Notes: generated by a model from the sequence alone, not told the origin. Positions 1 to 10,840 are shown, numbered from the stretch's first letter. The stretch is DNA of 64,000 nucleotides from Medakamo hakoo (GCA_026636295.1 CP089458.1:62001-126000), one strand, 5' to 3'. Made by a program: numbers and translations.

Positions 1-1987
1 CCGGCGCCAGCGCGGCCGGCCCGCACACCACGCCCTGCCCCTCAAACCAGGCCCGCATGCGGAAACGGGCGGCCAGGACGGGGCGGACGTCGAACGGCGC
101 ACTGGACGCGGACCCGGCCGCCCGCGCGCCTTCGGTCGCGCCGCGCGCGTCGGCGGCCAGGCCCGCAATGAGCGGCAGCACCGCTTCCACCAGGATGCGG
201 TCGTCGCCGTCGCCGCGGAAGGGCACGACGGGGATGCCGTTGTCCGGGTGGGCCAGGAACGCGAGCGCCGTGTCTTCCAGGATGACGGTGCGGCCCAGGT
301 CCCGGCCCAGGCGGCCCAAGTCTTTGATGCACGGGTAGGACGCCCCGGGGCTCGTCGCGCCGCGCGTCAGGCGGAGGGGGGGGGCCGGAAACGCGCCGGT
401 GTGGCGGGACGCCAGGCACTCCATGATGGGGTGGGCGTAGTCGGGCAGGCCCGCGGTGAAGGCAATCACCTCGACGCCGGGGAGGGCCGCCAGCCCGCCC
501 AAGAACTCGCCCAGGCCGGGGCGCTCCACCACCAGGACGCCGTCCTTGTTGAGCGACCCGCCCGGCGCGACAAAAGCGGCCGCGCCGCCGCGCCGCCCGC
601 CCAGCAGCTCGCCGGCGCGGGAGGGCGGGAAGGAGGCGATGAGCGTGCCGTCCAGGTCGAGGACGACGGTGAGGGCGGGCGGCGGGGACGGCGGCGGGGG
701 CAGGAGCGGCGGTGGGCCGGGCGGCGGCGGCGGGGGAGGCAGTGCCACCGTGGCGGCAGCGCTCCCTGCTTTCGCCGCGTCCACCGCGGCCGCCAGGCCT
801 GCGTCGACGCCGATGGCATCGAAGAACGTGGACGCGTGCGGGCGGCGGCACACAGGGCAGTCGAAGAAAAAGAGGCGGGCGGGCGAGGCCGGTGGCCGCG
901 CGGCGGTGGCCGTGCCGCCCTTGCAGCACGCGGTTTTTTCGTGTTCACCCGCCGCCCGGGCGGCAGCCGTGCCGACGACGGCCGCGGTGCAGCTCCAGCA
1001 AAAGGCGTGGGCGCACGCCAGGACGACGGGCGAGGCGAACAGGTCGAGGCACACGGGGCAGCGCAGGGCGCCGTGCGGGTCGCCGCCGTCGCCGCCGCCG
1101 TCGTCGTCACTCAGCAGCCTCGCGCGCGTCATCAGGGCCGCCAAATCGGGCGAGGAGAAGAAGGGCTGGGCGGCCAGCCGGGCGAGGGCGGCGGCCCGTG
1201 CGGCCGCGGGCGCGGGCGTGGCGGAGGGCGCAGGCCGCCCATCCTCGAGCGACAGGCGGTCCAAGCAAGGCGCCGCCGCCGCGGCCGCCGCCGCCCGCTT
1301 TTTCAGGTCTTTCTTCGTGATCTTGACGACAGCCACATAGTTCAGGCCGGCAAAACGTTGCAGGGCCGCCGCCCGGGCGCGCAAGGACGACGCCAGGCCC
1401 GCCGGGGGCGGGTGGTGGGGCGTTGATGCCGCGGCCAGCGCGCCGCCAGCGAGGCCGGCCATCGCGGCCTCCAGCTCGGCCTGGCGGGACGCGAAAAACG
1501 CGTTGACGCGGTCGAGTTCGGCGGTCAGCAAGGCATCAAAGGCGCCTGGGTGGTGGTGCGTGTGCTCGGGCGAGCGGCGTGAGTGGGGGGAGGGACGGCC
1601 GCGGGCCCGGCACACGCAGGCATGCGCCCCTGGTGCCCGTGTGAGGGGAAGTCGCGCCGCGGAGGCGGAGGAAAAGGTGCTGTTTTGTGCTCAGGATTCT
1701 GCCGCCTCGCACGGCGGCATGGCGCCCTCGAGCACCGCCCACGCCTCGCTCCCGGCATCCACCAATCCTTTGGCTTCCCATGTGCGGCGGCGGCGGGGTG
1801 TCGGACGGGCCTGGATTGCCGGGCGGCGCAGGCGCGCGTGCTCGCCTGCGCTGCCTCTCTCCCTCTCCCTTCTCTCACCTCCGCCCGCCGCCTTTTTCAG
1901 CGCTTTGTAGTCCAGAAAGCCGGCGCGGAGGGCCGGCTCGGCGGTCTCGGCCGCAATGGCCGCTTTGTAGGCTCGGCCAAACTTCAT
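1..1987 (-). CDS. SPX-RING-NIF-PHOSPHO1 fusion protein, copy 1 (cut by window edge)
   Basis: This is the left copy of the fusion gene described in full at 6126-9191. The start codon is at 1987-1985, exon 1 runs 1987-1879, a 333-bp intron follows, and exon 2 runs from 1545 off the left edge. The visible part encodes the SPX domain, the RING finger and the NIF-type phosphatase (DLDGT motif). The second HAD phosphatase lies outside the window. Sequence and all reading frames match the right copy as far as I can follow them. Loss of the end is only a window effect; nothing in the visible part suggests a pseudogene. It is divergent from the methyltransferase-like gene at 2155, exactly as in the right copy. 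Confidence 0.85.
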
Positions 1988-2154
1988 TTGCTCGCGGCGC
2001 GAGGCGCGTTTGTGGGACGCAAGTGCGAGCGAATGGTTCTCGGAGTGGGAGAGGGGGGGGGACCTATTTCGAGACTGGCCGCCAGAGGCAGCCAGTCCGC
2101 CTTTCTCCGCCCGAGGCACACACACACACACATACACACACAAGACACAGCACC
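1988..2154. promoter_or_regulatory. Bidirectional promoter region, copy 1
   Basis: Only 167 bp separate the start codons of the divergent SPX-fusion and methyltransferase-like genes, so both promoters must share this segment. It holds a short G run and a CA-rich tract near 2116-2143 just upstream of the plus-strand start. No TATA box or defined phosphate-response motif is evident by eye. The segment is duplicated at 9192-9358. Confidence 0.6.
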
Positions 2155-3635
2155 ATGTCCACCCGCGCCCGCGGCACAACCACAAAGACCTCGCGGGACG
2201 CCAGCCCGGAGGCCTTCAAGGGCAAGGCGCGTGCCGCACCGTCCACGCGCACCGCCGCCCTGGCGGTCGCTGCGCTCGCGGCCACGCTCTTGGCCAAAGG
2301 CTTTGGCCTGAGCGCGCGCAGCATGGCGCCGGTCACGCCGCCGCGCCACGAACTGCTCAAGATCATGGCCGGGTCGTGGAACAAGGTAAAACGGAGGCCG
2401 CGCGGACACGCGTGTGCGTCGCATTCGCCCCGACAACACTGTGTCTGTCCGCCGCCCAAACCGCCGGCTGCGCGCGTTTTTTTGCGGCGGCCAAGGAAGG
2501 GGGAGGGAACCAGGGCTGCGGCGTGCCGTCCAGCCCTCTACCACACACCGCGTAAAAAAGTGGACGGACCTGGATCCTGGCCGAGCTGCGGCGGAGCAGA
2601 AGGCGAAAAGCGGCGCGGCGGGGCCAATTTGGCCCCGCGCCTCGCGCCGCCCGCCACTGCGGCGCGCCACCGCCCCCACGCCCACGCCCTTGCCTCAAAA
2701 AGGTAGCCAGTCCCGCAGCCTTGCCCTCAACCCCACCGCCCACACACCGTCCCCGCACCCCCGCCCACGCAGGTCGACCTCACCCCGCACGACGCCCTGA
2801 ACGCAGCGCTGACCGCCGCCCTCGACGGCGAGGCCTACGTGGAGGGCCACTCCGGCACCGCGCCGCGCGAGCGGTCCGTCTACTGGGCCCTGGCCGCGCG
2901 GCGCTCCGTCAAGACCATCTGCGAGATCGGGTTCAACGCGGGCCACTCCGCGTCGCTGTGGCTGTTGGGTGAGTGTGGGGTGGACGGTGGTGGTGCGCCG
3001 TGCTACAGAGTGGGGGCAGGGCGGGCGGGGGGGGGGGGAAGGCGGAGCCGCCGTCACCCCCCACCATCCATCCAATCCCATCACTCACCCCCTCCATCAA
3101 AACACACAACACACACACATGCACACAACACACGCACGCACCCCACACAGCGAACCCGACCGCCAATGTCATCATGTTCGACCTGTGGGAGCACGCGTAC
3201 GCCGCCCGGGCCGAAGCCTTTTTGAAGGGGCCGCAAGCCGCGGCGCTGGGCATCAAAAACGGCGCCGACCGCCTGACCATTCACAAAGGCGACTCGCGGC
3301 GGGTCGTGCGCGAGTTTGCTGGGCGGAACCCGGACGTCAAGTGCGACCTGATCTCCGTCGACGGCGGGCACGAGCACTCCATTGCCGTCGACGACATCGC
3401 CAACATGGAGGCCCTGGCCGCGCCCGGCGCCGTCCTCGTCGTCGACGACTCCAACTGCGACGCGCACTGGTGCGTGGACGCGGCCGTCGACGAGCACCGC
3501 ACGCTGGGGACGGTGAAACGGCTTTTTGCCGTCGCGGAGGAGCCGGTGATTGACGAGGATGAAGAGACGGGCAAGGAGGAAGCGTACTTCATCCGTGGCG
3601 TGACGGTGCTGCAGTACAACAACGTGCCGCTGTGA
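2155..3635 (+). CDS. Membrane-anchored class I SAM methyltransferase-like protein, copy 1
   Basis: Exons 2155-2385, 2773-2968 and 3151-3635 join in phase and give about 303 residues. The N terminus has one hydrophobic segment (about residues 33-52, Ala/Leu-rich) after a basic stretch, suggesting a type II anchor. The globular part has a Methyltransf_24-like Rossmann pattern: ICEIGFNAGHSASLWL matches the SAM-binding glycine loop, and DLISVDGGHEH resembles the motif after strand 4. The acceptor is unknown; in such families it may be a sugar or a small molecule. Intron 1 (387 bp) is long for this genome. The gene is divergent from the SPX fusion and duplicated with it. The family assignment is fairly firm; the substrate is not known. 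Confidence 0.75.
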
Positions 3636-4051
3636 GGGGTGTGGGGTGTGGGGAGGGGATGGGGTCATGGGTGGGGTGGGGTGTGGTCATGGCGGCAGTT
3701 TTTTGTTTCGTTTTTCGTGCGGGGGGCCACGTTTTGCGGAGGGGGAGCGCCTCAAGGGCGCACACAGGCGCCTGTGAACAACAACCAGCCCTCCGTCGCC
3801 TCGTCCGTTTTTTTTTTTTACAGACACACTCCGCGTCGCGCCGTCCCACCGCCGCGTCGTGACAGTCTCAATACCAGGAAAGAAGAAGAGAAACCATGTA
3901 AAAAAGGGGACGACTCCCCCCCCACCGCCTGGGGCTCAGCCCAGGGGGATGGCGGTGTTGTCGTTTGAAGTGTCGCGTCTGTCTAAAATGGAAAGCCCCA
4001 GGAAAAAAAGAGTCCCCATCCCGCCTACAGCGCGCCCCCGCCCGTCTGTTT
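3636..4051. other. Convergent 3' intergenic region with duplication junction
   Basis: The region lies between the stop codons of the methyltransferase-like gene (plus) and the F-box gene (minus). It contains a plus-strand TGTAA at 3897-3901 and a minus-strand TGTAA at about 3818-3822, so the two 3' UTRs probably overlap. The inferred junction between the two duplication copies is at 4011/4012. No coding sequence is seen. Confidence 0.6.
3897..3901 (+). terminator. TGTAA poly(A) signal candidate
   Basis: TGTAA followed by A-rich sequence lies about 260 bp after the methyltransferase-like stop codon. TGTAA is the common poly(A) signal in chlorophytes. The distance is rather long, so the assignment is tentative. 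Confidence 0.4.
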
Positions 4052-5785
4052 CTACGCCTGGCCCGCTCCCCACGCCACCGGCCCACACACCCGCACCACC
4101 TCCACGGCTGTGCTCCGCCCGTCTTCACCCGCCTCCTCGGGAGCGCGCACAGGGCTGGACCGCCGCCCCGCACGGCCGACCACGCCTACGAGCACAACCC
4201 GCCCGGCGCCGCTCCACGCGCTGCCCGGCCCTGGCGGCGCGGCGGCCATGAGTGGCAGCGGCGCGGCCGCAGGCGCCGGACCCAGCGCGCCCACCCAGGC
4301 CGTGGGCGGTCGGGAGCCGGCAAAAGGCCCGGCGCTCAGGTCCCAGGCCGCCACGCCGCTGCCACCCGCCGCCCGGCCAAAGAGCGCGCGCCCGTCTGGC
4401 CCGCACTCCAACCACAGCGGCGGCGCTGCCTGCCCGTCCTCCCACTTCCACACGGGGCCGCGGCCCAGCGCCCGCACATCCCAGGCCGCAGCGGGCGTGC
4501 CCGGGTGGGAGGTGAAGGCCCACAGCCCGCCGCGCGACCCGCCGTCGGTGGCCAGGCGCGGGAACGCCGCGGCCGGAACGTCCGCCAGCCCGCCCGCCCG
4601 CGCCAGGGCGATGCTTGCGGAGACAACAGCGCCGGACGCGCCACACCGGGTCGCCCGCAGGTCGAACAAGGCGAGGGAGGCGATGGGTGGTGGGCCTGGC
4701 GAGGCACCCGCCAGCCTGTGCGTGCACAGGGAGGGCAGCGCGCACGCGGCGGCACCGCAGCCGCCGTCCCACCACGCCTTCCCACCCCGGCGGGGCGGGA
4801 CGGGGACAGCCAGCCCGGCCAGGTGTGCGGGCCCGCCGCCGCCCAGGGGCGCCATCCCCACCAGCTCGGCGCCCTCGCCCACCGCGCCTTCCGCCACGAT
4901 GGTCGGGCTCGCGGCCGCGCCCACGTCCCAGGCGGCGAGCCAGTTGCGGGTCGCCCACCCGACGCGGCGCGTGGCCGTTGCGTGCCCCGCGTCGGCCGCC
5001 GCCCAGTCGTGGAGGGCGACCAGGCAGCCGGAGCCGGGCGAGAGGCCCAGCCAGGCCGCGGCCGTGGGCGCGCCCAGCGGGACGGTGCGCGCGCGCAGGC
5101 GGGCTGTCAGCGCCAGGCCGCGCGGGCCTGAGCCGCGCGGGCCCAGCCAGTCGCCGTCGTCGTCGTCGTCTGATGAGGCGGTGGCGCCACCGCCGCCGTC
5201 CGACGCGAGCCCCCTCACCCGGTAAAGGGCCAGGGAGCCGTCGGCCCGCCCCGCCGCCAGCAGGGGGCCGCGCGCCGCGACGGTGAAGGGGTCGGCACAC
5301 GCCGCAGGGACGGCCGTGAGCGTGAAGGCCGCCAGGCCGTCAGAGTCGGGCGGCGTGGACGCGACGGGCAGGGCGGGCGGGCGCTCGCCCGGCGGCGCCG
5401 GCACCGGCCAGACGTCCAGGCCGCCGTCTGCCGCGACGGCCAGGCACAGGCCCGACCCGGCGCCCGTCCAGGCGTGTGCGTCGATGAGGGAGAGCCCGTT
5501 CACGCAGTCGGCGGGCCAGGTCACGTCCGCGCCCCACCAGGGCGCGCCGGGCGCCAGACCCGCCTGCGTTTCGCAGATAGACCGGGATGGAGGCGGCGCG
5601 GTGGCGGTGTGTGGTCCGCCCGCCGACCCGCCCCACCGCGCGGCCGCCGCGCCGGCCCAGGCCGCGTCCCGCTCCCGGGCGACGCGGCGGAGGGAGGTGG
5701 ACGCACAGGCGGCAGACGCGACTGTGGCCGCGTCTGTCGCGGCGCCCAGCACGGCGGCCAGGGCGTCGTCGCCCAGGCTGTCCAT
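4052..5785 (-). CDS. F-box protein with WD40/beta-propeller-like C-terminal region
   Basis: A single exon encodes about 577 residues. I chose the start at 5785 because it opens directly with an F-box-like helix set (MDSLGDDALAAVLGAATDAA, then two more helices ending near RWG, residues 1-55). The reading frame continues upstream but without recognisable sequence. The rest contains repeated hydrophobic/WD-like strands, for example DGGLDVWPV, DGSLALYRV, NWLAAWDVG and SGVAAWDLS, which suggest a degenerate propeller for substrate recognition in an SCF ubiquitin ligase. The substrate is unknown. The stop codon is only about 40 bp from the duplication junction. It lies downstream of the SPX fusion on the same strand with 340 bp between them. 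Confidence 0.7.
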   Translation of the reverse strand: MDSLGDDALAAVLGAATDAATVASAACASTSLRRVARERDAAWAGAAAARWGGSAGGPHTATAPPPSRSICETQAGLAPGAPWWGADVTWPADCVNGLSLIDAHAWTGAGSGLCLAVAADGGLDVWPVPAPPGERPPALPVASTPPDSDGLAAFTLTAVPAACADPFTVAARGPLLAAGRADGSLALYRVRGLASDGGGGATASSDDDDDGDWLGPRGSGPRGLALTARLRARTVPLGAPTAAAWLGLSPGSGCLVALHDWAAADAGHATATRRVGWATRNWLAAWDVGAAASPTIVAEGAVGEGAELVGMAPLGGGGPAHLAGLAVPVPPRRGGKAWWDGGCGAAACALPSLCTHRLAGASPGPPPIASLALFDLRATRCGASGAVVSASIALARAGGLADVPAAAFPRLATDGGSRGGLWAFTSHPGTPAAAWDVRALGRGPVWKWEDGQAAPPLWLECGPDGRALFGRAAGGSGVAAWDLSAGPFAGSRPPTAWVGALGPAPAAAPLPLMAAAPPGPGSAWSGAGRVVLVGVVGRAGRRSSPVRAPEEAGEDGRSTAVEVVRVCGPVAWGAGQA

Positions 5786-6125
5786 GGGGATGGATAGACG
5801 GACGGGTGGTCGCCGGTCGTCTTTTTTTTTGACGTGCCCCGTGCGAGGGCGTTCCGCCCACTCCCAGGCCGCCTGCCACGCGTGCACAGGGGTCTGAGAC
5901 AGCAGCGCACACGGCGAGCGTGCGTGCACCGTCTCGGAGGGGCGGGTATGTGTGCGTGCTGGGGTGTTTTGTTGGGCAATGCCCTCTCGCGCCAGCGCGA
6001 GTGTGTGCGACGCCCGCCCCCCATCCCCCCCTTCGGCATGGAAACAAAGAATCGTCGTTCGAAATCTAAAACCTATGACAAAGCAAGCAGTCCAAATGGG
6101 AGCACGCAAAGAATCCCTCTCATGG
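5786..6125 (-). promoter_or_regulatory. Intergenic region: SPX-fusion 3' end and F-box promoter
   Basis: This 340-bp stretch lies between the stop of the SPX fusion and the start of the F-box gene, both on the minus strand. It must hold the terminator of one and the promoter of the other. An A/T-richer patch lies around 6040-6110. No open frame with family similarity and no clear TGTAA signal was seen. Confidence 0.5.
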
Positions 6126-9100
6126 TCACTTCACTCCCCCCCCCACCAGCGCGGCGACCAATGCCGCCAGTTCGTCGGCCCGTTCCCATCCAAACACCCG
6201 CACGCCAGGCGCCAGGCCGGCCGCCAGGGCCGGCGCGGCCGCCGCCTCGAGCACGGCGTGGGCGTCGGGCGGCGGTGCGCCCGCCGCCGCCGCCGCCGCC
6301 GCCTTGCCGCCCGCCCGTTCGCGCAGCGTGCGTTCCAGCCCGCGCCCCAAGCGGACCAGGAGCACGTCCCCCGCCACCAGGCGTGTCGCGGGGCACAAGT
6401 CGTTCTCTCCGTCCCCGGTGTACAGCAGGCCGCCGTGGGCGGCGCCGCCCACCTCCTTGCGCAGGCGCCCCAGCTCCATGCCCTTGCACAGGTTTTCGGG
6501 GCACAGAGGGCAGCCGTGCGGGGCGGCGCTGGGCGGGTGGCGCGGGTGGACGCGCAGCAGGCGGCCCGCCTCCACAAAACGGGCGGTGTTTGTGATGACG
6601 CGGGCCGGGTGGCCGGGCGTGCCGGGCCCCAAGCCCGCGCCCGCCAGGGCCGAGTGGATGAACAGGTCATTGGCGTCCGACAAGATGACGGACGGGACGG
6701 ACGCCGCGGCGAGCGTGCGCAGGGTCGCGGCCGCGCCGCGCCCGGCCAGGCCGCGCGCGCCGACCGCGGCCGCCGCCGCGCTCCAGGCGCCGCCGCCCAC
6801 GCCGCGCCGCGCCGCTTCCGCCAGGACCGCGTTGGTCAGCGGGATGAAGTTGGCGGGCATTTGCAGCGACTGCAGCAGCGGCACCAGCTCCGGCGCCAGC
6901 TGGGCGACGACCTCCTCCCCGACGTCGGCGTCGGCGAGCAGGGAGTGGTCGAAATCAAAGACGGCCAGGGCCGGGCGGGCGGCGCGGGGCGGACCGGCGG
7001 CGGAAAACAGGCCGTCCGCGACGGCCGCGGCGACTAGGGCGGACGCCGCGGCTGCGTCGTCGCCTTCCTCCTCGACTGCGGCCGAGGCGGCGGAGGAGGC
7101 CGGCAGGGCGGCGGGGGGTGCGCCGCACTCGCCTTCGTCGTCGTCCTCCTCCTCGTCGGTCGAGGCAGCGGCCAGCGCCTCGTCCTCGCCGCCCGCGCCC
7201 GCCGCCGGCGCCAGCGCGGCCGGCCCGCACACCACGCCCTGCCCCTCAAACCAGGCCCGCATGCGGAAACGGGCGGCCAGGACGGGGCGGACGTCGAACG
7301 GCGCACTGGACGCGGACCCGGCCGCCCGCGCGCCTTCGGTCGCGCCGCGCGCGTCGGCGGCCAGGCCCGCAATGAGCGGCAGCACCGCTTCCACCAGGAT
7401 GCGGTCGTCGCCGTCGCCGCGGAAGGGCACGACGGGGATGCCGTTGTCCGGGTGGGCCAGGAACGCGAGCGCCGTGTCTTCCAGGATGACGGTGCGGCCC
7501 AGGTCCCGGCCCAGGCGGCCCAAGTCTTTGATGCACGGGTAGGACGCCCCGGGGCTCGTCGCGCCGCGCGTCAGGCGGAGGGGGGGGGCCGGAAACGCGC
7601 CGGTGTGGCGGGACGCCAGGCACTCCATGATGGGGTGGGCGTAGTCGGGCAGGCCCGCGGTGAAGGCAATCACCTCGACGCCGGGGAGGGCCGCCAGCCC
7701 GCCCAAGAACTCGCCCAGGCCGGGGCGCTCCACCACCAGGACGCCGTCCTTGTTGAGCGACCCGCCCGGCGCGACAAAAGCGGCCGCGCCGCCGCGCCGC
7801 CCGCCCAGCAGCTCGCCGGCGCGGGAGGGCGGGAAGGAGGCGATGAGCGTGCCGTCCAGGTCGAGGACGACGGTGAGGGCGGGCGGCGGGGACGGCGGCG
7901 GGGGCAGGAGCGGCGGTGGGCCGGGCGGCGGCGGCGGGGGAGGCAGTGCCACCGTGGCGGCAGCGCTCCCTGCTTTCGCCGCGTCCACCGCGGCCGCCAG
8001 GCCTGCGTCGACGCCGATGGCATCGAAGAACGTGGACGCGTGCGGGCGGCGGCACACAGGGCAGTCGAAGAAAAAGAGGCGGGCGGGCGAGGCCGGTGGC
8101 CGCGCGGCGGTGGCCGTGCCGCCCTTGCAGCACGCGGTTTTTTCGTGTTCACCCGCCGCCCGGGCGGCAGCCGTGCCGACGACGGCCGCGGTGCAGCTCC
8201 AGCAAAAGGCGTGGGCGCACGCCAGGACGACGGGCGAGGCGAACAGGTCGAGGCACACGGGGCAGCGCAGGGCGCCGTGCGGGTCGCCGCCGTCGCCGCC
8301 GCCGTCGTCGTCACTCAGCAGCCTCGCGCGCGTCATCAGGGCCGCCAAATCGGGCGAGGAGAAGAAGGGCTGGGCGGCCAGCCGGGCGAGGGCGGCGGCC
8401 CGTGCGGCCGCGGGCGCGGGCGTGGCGGAGGGCGCAGGCCGCCCATCCTCGAGCGACAGGCGGTCCAAGCAAGGCGCCGCCGCCGCGGCCGCCGCCGCCC
8501 GCTTTTTCAGGTCTTTCTTCGTGATCTTGACGACAGCCACATAGTTCAGGCCGGCAAAACGTTGCAGGGCCGCCGCCCGGGCGCGCAAGGACGACGCCAG
8601 GCCCGCCGGGGGCGGGTGGTGGGGCGTTGATGCCGCGGCCAGCGCGCCGCCAGCGAGGCCGGCCATCGCGGCCTCCAGCTCGGCCTGGCGGGACGCGAAA
8701 AACGCGTTGACGCGGTCGAGTTCGGCGGTCAGCAAGGCATCAAAGGCGCCTGGGTGGTGGTGCGTGTGCTCGGGCGAGCGGCGTGAGTGGGGGGAGGGAC
8801 GGCCGCGGGCCCGGCACACGCAGGCATGCGCCCCTGGTGCCCGTGTGAGGGGAAGTCGCGCCGCGGAGGCGGAGGAAAAGGTGCTGTTTTGTGCTCAGGA
8901 TTCTGCCGCCTCGCACGGCGGCATGGCGCCCTCGAGCACCGCCCACGCCTCGCTCCCGGCATCCACCAATCCTTTGGCTTCCCATGTGCGGCGGCGGCGG
9001 GGTGTCGGACGGGCCTGGATTGCCGGGCGGCGCAGGCGCGCGTGCTCGCCTGCGCTGCCTCTCTCCCTCTCCCTTCTCTCACCTCCGCCCGCCGCCTTTT

Positions 9101-9191
9101 TCAGCGCTTTGTAGTCCAGAAAGCCGGCGCGGAGGGCCGGCTCGGCGGTCTCGGCCGCAATGGCCGCTTTGTAGGCTCGGCCAAACTTCAT
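6126..9191 (-). CDS. SPX-RING-NIF(SCP)-PHOSPHO1 four-domain fusion protein, copy 2 (complete)
   Basis: Two exons (9191-9083, 8749-6126) splice in phase 1 to about 910 residues. Residues 1-120 form an SPX domain: it opens MKFGRAYKAAI, has FLDYKALKK, and ends with the lysine-rich helix NYVAVVKITKKDLKK (from about 105) that binds inositol pyrophosphates in known SPX domains. Residues 199-270 form a C3HC4 RING (CPVC, CAHAFCWSC, CPVC), the SPX-RING order of plant NLA. Residues about 330-520 are an FCP1/SCP-like NIF HAD phosphatase with DLDGT at 333, FTAG, IKDL and GDGDD. Residues about 632-900 are a PHOSPHO1-type HAD phosphatase with DFDHS at 635, SDAND near 726, PENLCKG and YTGDGENDLCP. Acidic and Ala-rich linkers separate the parts. 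From the SPX C-terminal helix onward the frame is uninterrupted, so the fusion does not depend on gene prediction. Likely role (inference): phosphate-status sensing coupled to ubiquitylation and phosphate release. Confidence 0.88.
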
Positions 9192-9358
9192 TTGCTCGCG
9201 GCGCGAGGCGCGTTTGTGGGACGCAAGTGCGAGCGAATGGTTCTCGGAGTGGGAGAGGGGGGGGGACCTATTTCGAGACTGGCCGCCAGAGGCAGCCAGT
9301 CCGCCTTTCTCCGCCCGAGGCACACACACACACACATACACACACAAGACACAGCACC
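9192..9358. promoter_or_regulatory. Bidirectional promoter region, copy 2
   Basis: This is the duplicate of 1988-2154: 167 bp between divergent start codons with the same CA-rich tract at about 9320-9347. I see no difference from copy 1, so the two copies of both genes should be expressed alike unless chromatin or distal elements differ. Confidence 0.6.
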
Positions 9359-10840
9359 ATGTCCACCCGCGCCCGCGGCACAACCACAAAGACCTCGCGG
9401 GACGCCAGCCCGGAGGCCTTCAAGGGCAAGGCGCGTGCCGCACCGTCCACGCGCACCGCCGCCCTGGCGGTCGCTGCGCTCGCGGCCACGCTCTTGGCCA
9501 AAGGCTTTGGCCTGAGCGCGCGCAGCATGGCGCCGGTCACGCCGCCGCGCCACGAACTGCTCAAGATCATGGCCGGGTCGTGGAACAAGGTAAAACGGAG
9601 GCCGCGCGGACACGCGTGTGCGTCGCATTCGCCCCGACAACACTGTGTCTGTCCGCCGCCCAAACCGCCGGCTGCGCGCGTTTTTTTGCGGCGGCCAAGG
9701 AAGGGGGAGGGAACCAGGGCTGCGGCGTGCCGTCCAGCCCTCTACCACACACCGCGTAAAAAAGTGGACGGACCTGGATCCTGGCCGAGCTGCGGCGGAG
9801 CAGAAGGCGAAAAGCGGCGCGGCGGGGCCAATTTGGCCCCGCGCCTCGCGCCGCCCGCCACTGCGGCGCGCCACCGCCCCCACGCCCACGCCCTTGCCTC
9901 AAAAAGGTAGCCAGTCCCGCAGCCTTGCCCTCAACCCCACCGCCCACACACCGTCCCCGCACCCCCGCCCACGCAGGTCGACCTCACCCCGCACGACGCC
10001 CTGAACGCAGCGCTGACCGCCGCCCTCGACGGCGAGGCCTACGTGGAGGGCCACTCCGGCACCGCGCCGCGCGAGCGGTCCGTCTACTGGGCCCTGGCCG
10101 CGCGGCGCTCCGTCAAGACCATCTGCGAGATCGGGTTCAACGCGGGCCACTCCGCGTCGCTGTGGCTGTTGGGTGAGTGTGGGGTGGACGGTGGTGGTGC
10201 GCCGTGCTACAGAGTGGGGGCAGGGCGGGCGGGGGGGGGGGGGAAGGCGGAGCCGCCGTCACCCCCCACCATCCATCCAATCCCATCACTCACCCCCTCC
10301 ATCAAAACACACAACACACACACATGCACACAACACACGCACGCACCCCACACAGCGAACCCGACCGCCAATGTCATCATGTTCGACCTGTGGGAGCACG
10401 CGTACGCCGCCCGGGCCGAAGCCTTTTTGAAGGGGCCGCAAGCCGCGGCGCTGGGCATCAAAAACGGCGCCGACCGCCTGACCATTCACAAAGGCGACTC
10501 GCGGCGGGTCGTGCGCGAGTTTGCTGGGCGGAACCCGGACGTCAAGTGCGACCTGATCTCCGTCGACGGCGGGCACGAGCACTCCATTGCCGTCGACGAC
10601 ATCGCCAACATGGAGGCCCTGGCCGCGCCCGGCGCCGTCCTCGTCGTCGACGACTCCAACTGCGACGCGCACTGGTGCGTGGACGCGGCCGTCGACGAGC
10701 ACCGCACGCTGGGGACGGTGAAACGGCTTTTTGCCGTCGCGGAGGAGCCGGTGATTGACGAGGATGAAGAGACGGGCAAGGAGGAAGCGTACTTCATCCG
10801 TGGCGTGACGGTGCTGCAGTACAACAACGTGCCGCTGTGA
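9359..10840 (+). CDS. Membrane-anchored class I SAM methyltransferase-like protein, copy 2
   Basis: Exons 9359-9589, 9977-10172 and 10356-10840 give the same protein as copy 1. The one-base longer G tract in intron 2 makes the frame of exon 2 run on into exon 3 without a stop, which would suggest a longer unspliced product. The splice sites are identical to copy 1, so normal splicing is far more likely. The N-terminal anchor, glycine loop (CEIGFNAGHSA) and VDGGHEH motif are unchanged. Both copies look functional. Confidence 0.75.

Larger units (their letters stand above)
1..4011. repeat. Tandem duplication, copy 1 (right part)
   Basis: This stretch is repeated in direct orientation at 7205-11216. 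The offset is 7204 before and 7205 after a G tract near 3027-3038, which is 12 G here and 13 G in the other copy. Identity stops abruptly after a shared run of seven A followed by GA (4002-4011 versus 11207-11216). For a tandem duplication of this period, copy 1 would begin about 3.2 kb left of the window and 4012 would be the junction between copies. Confidence 0.95.

Noticed and set aside
3105-3145. CACACA-rich tracts as possible CRISPR-like or regulatory repeats
   Set aside because: They are simple dinucleotide microsatellites, mostly in introns near acceptors or in spacers; there is no repeat-spacer structure.
10043-10840. A continuous frame in copy 2 joining exons 2 and 3 of the methyltransferase-like gene through the intron
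   Set aside because: It exists only because the intronic G tract is one base longer than in copy 1. Donor, acceptor and exon sequences are identical in both copies, and the read-through adds low-complexity sequence.
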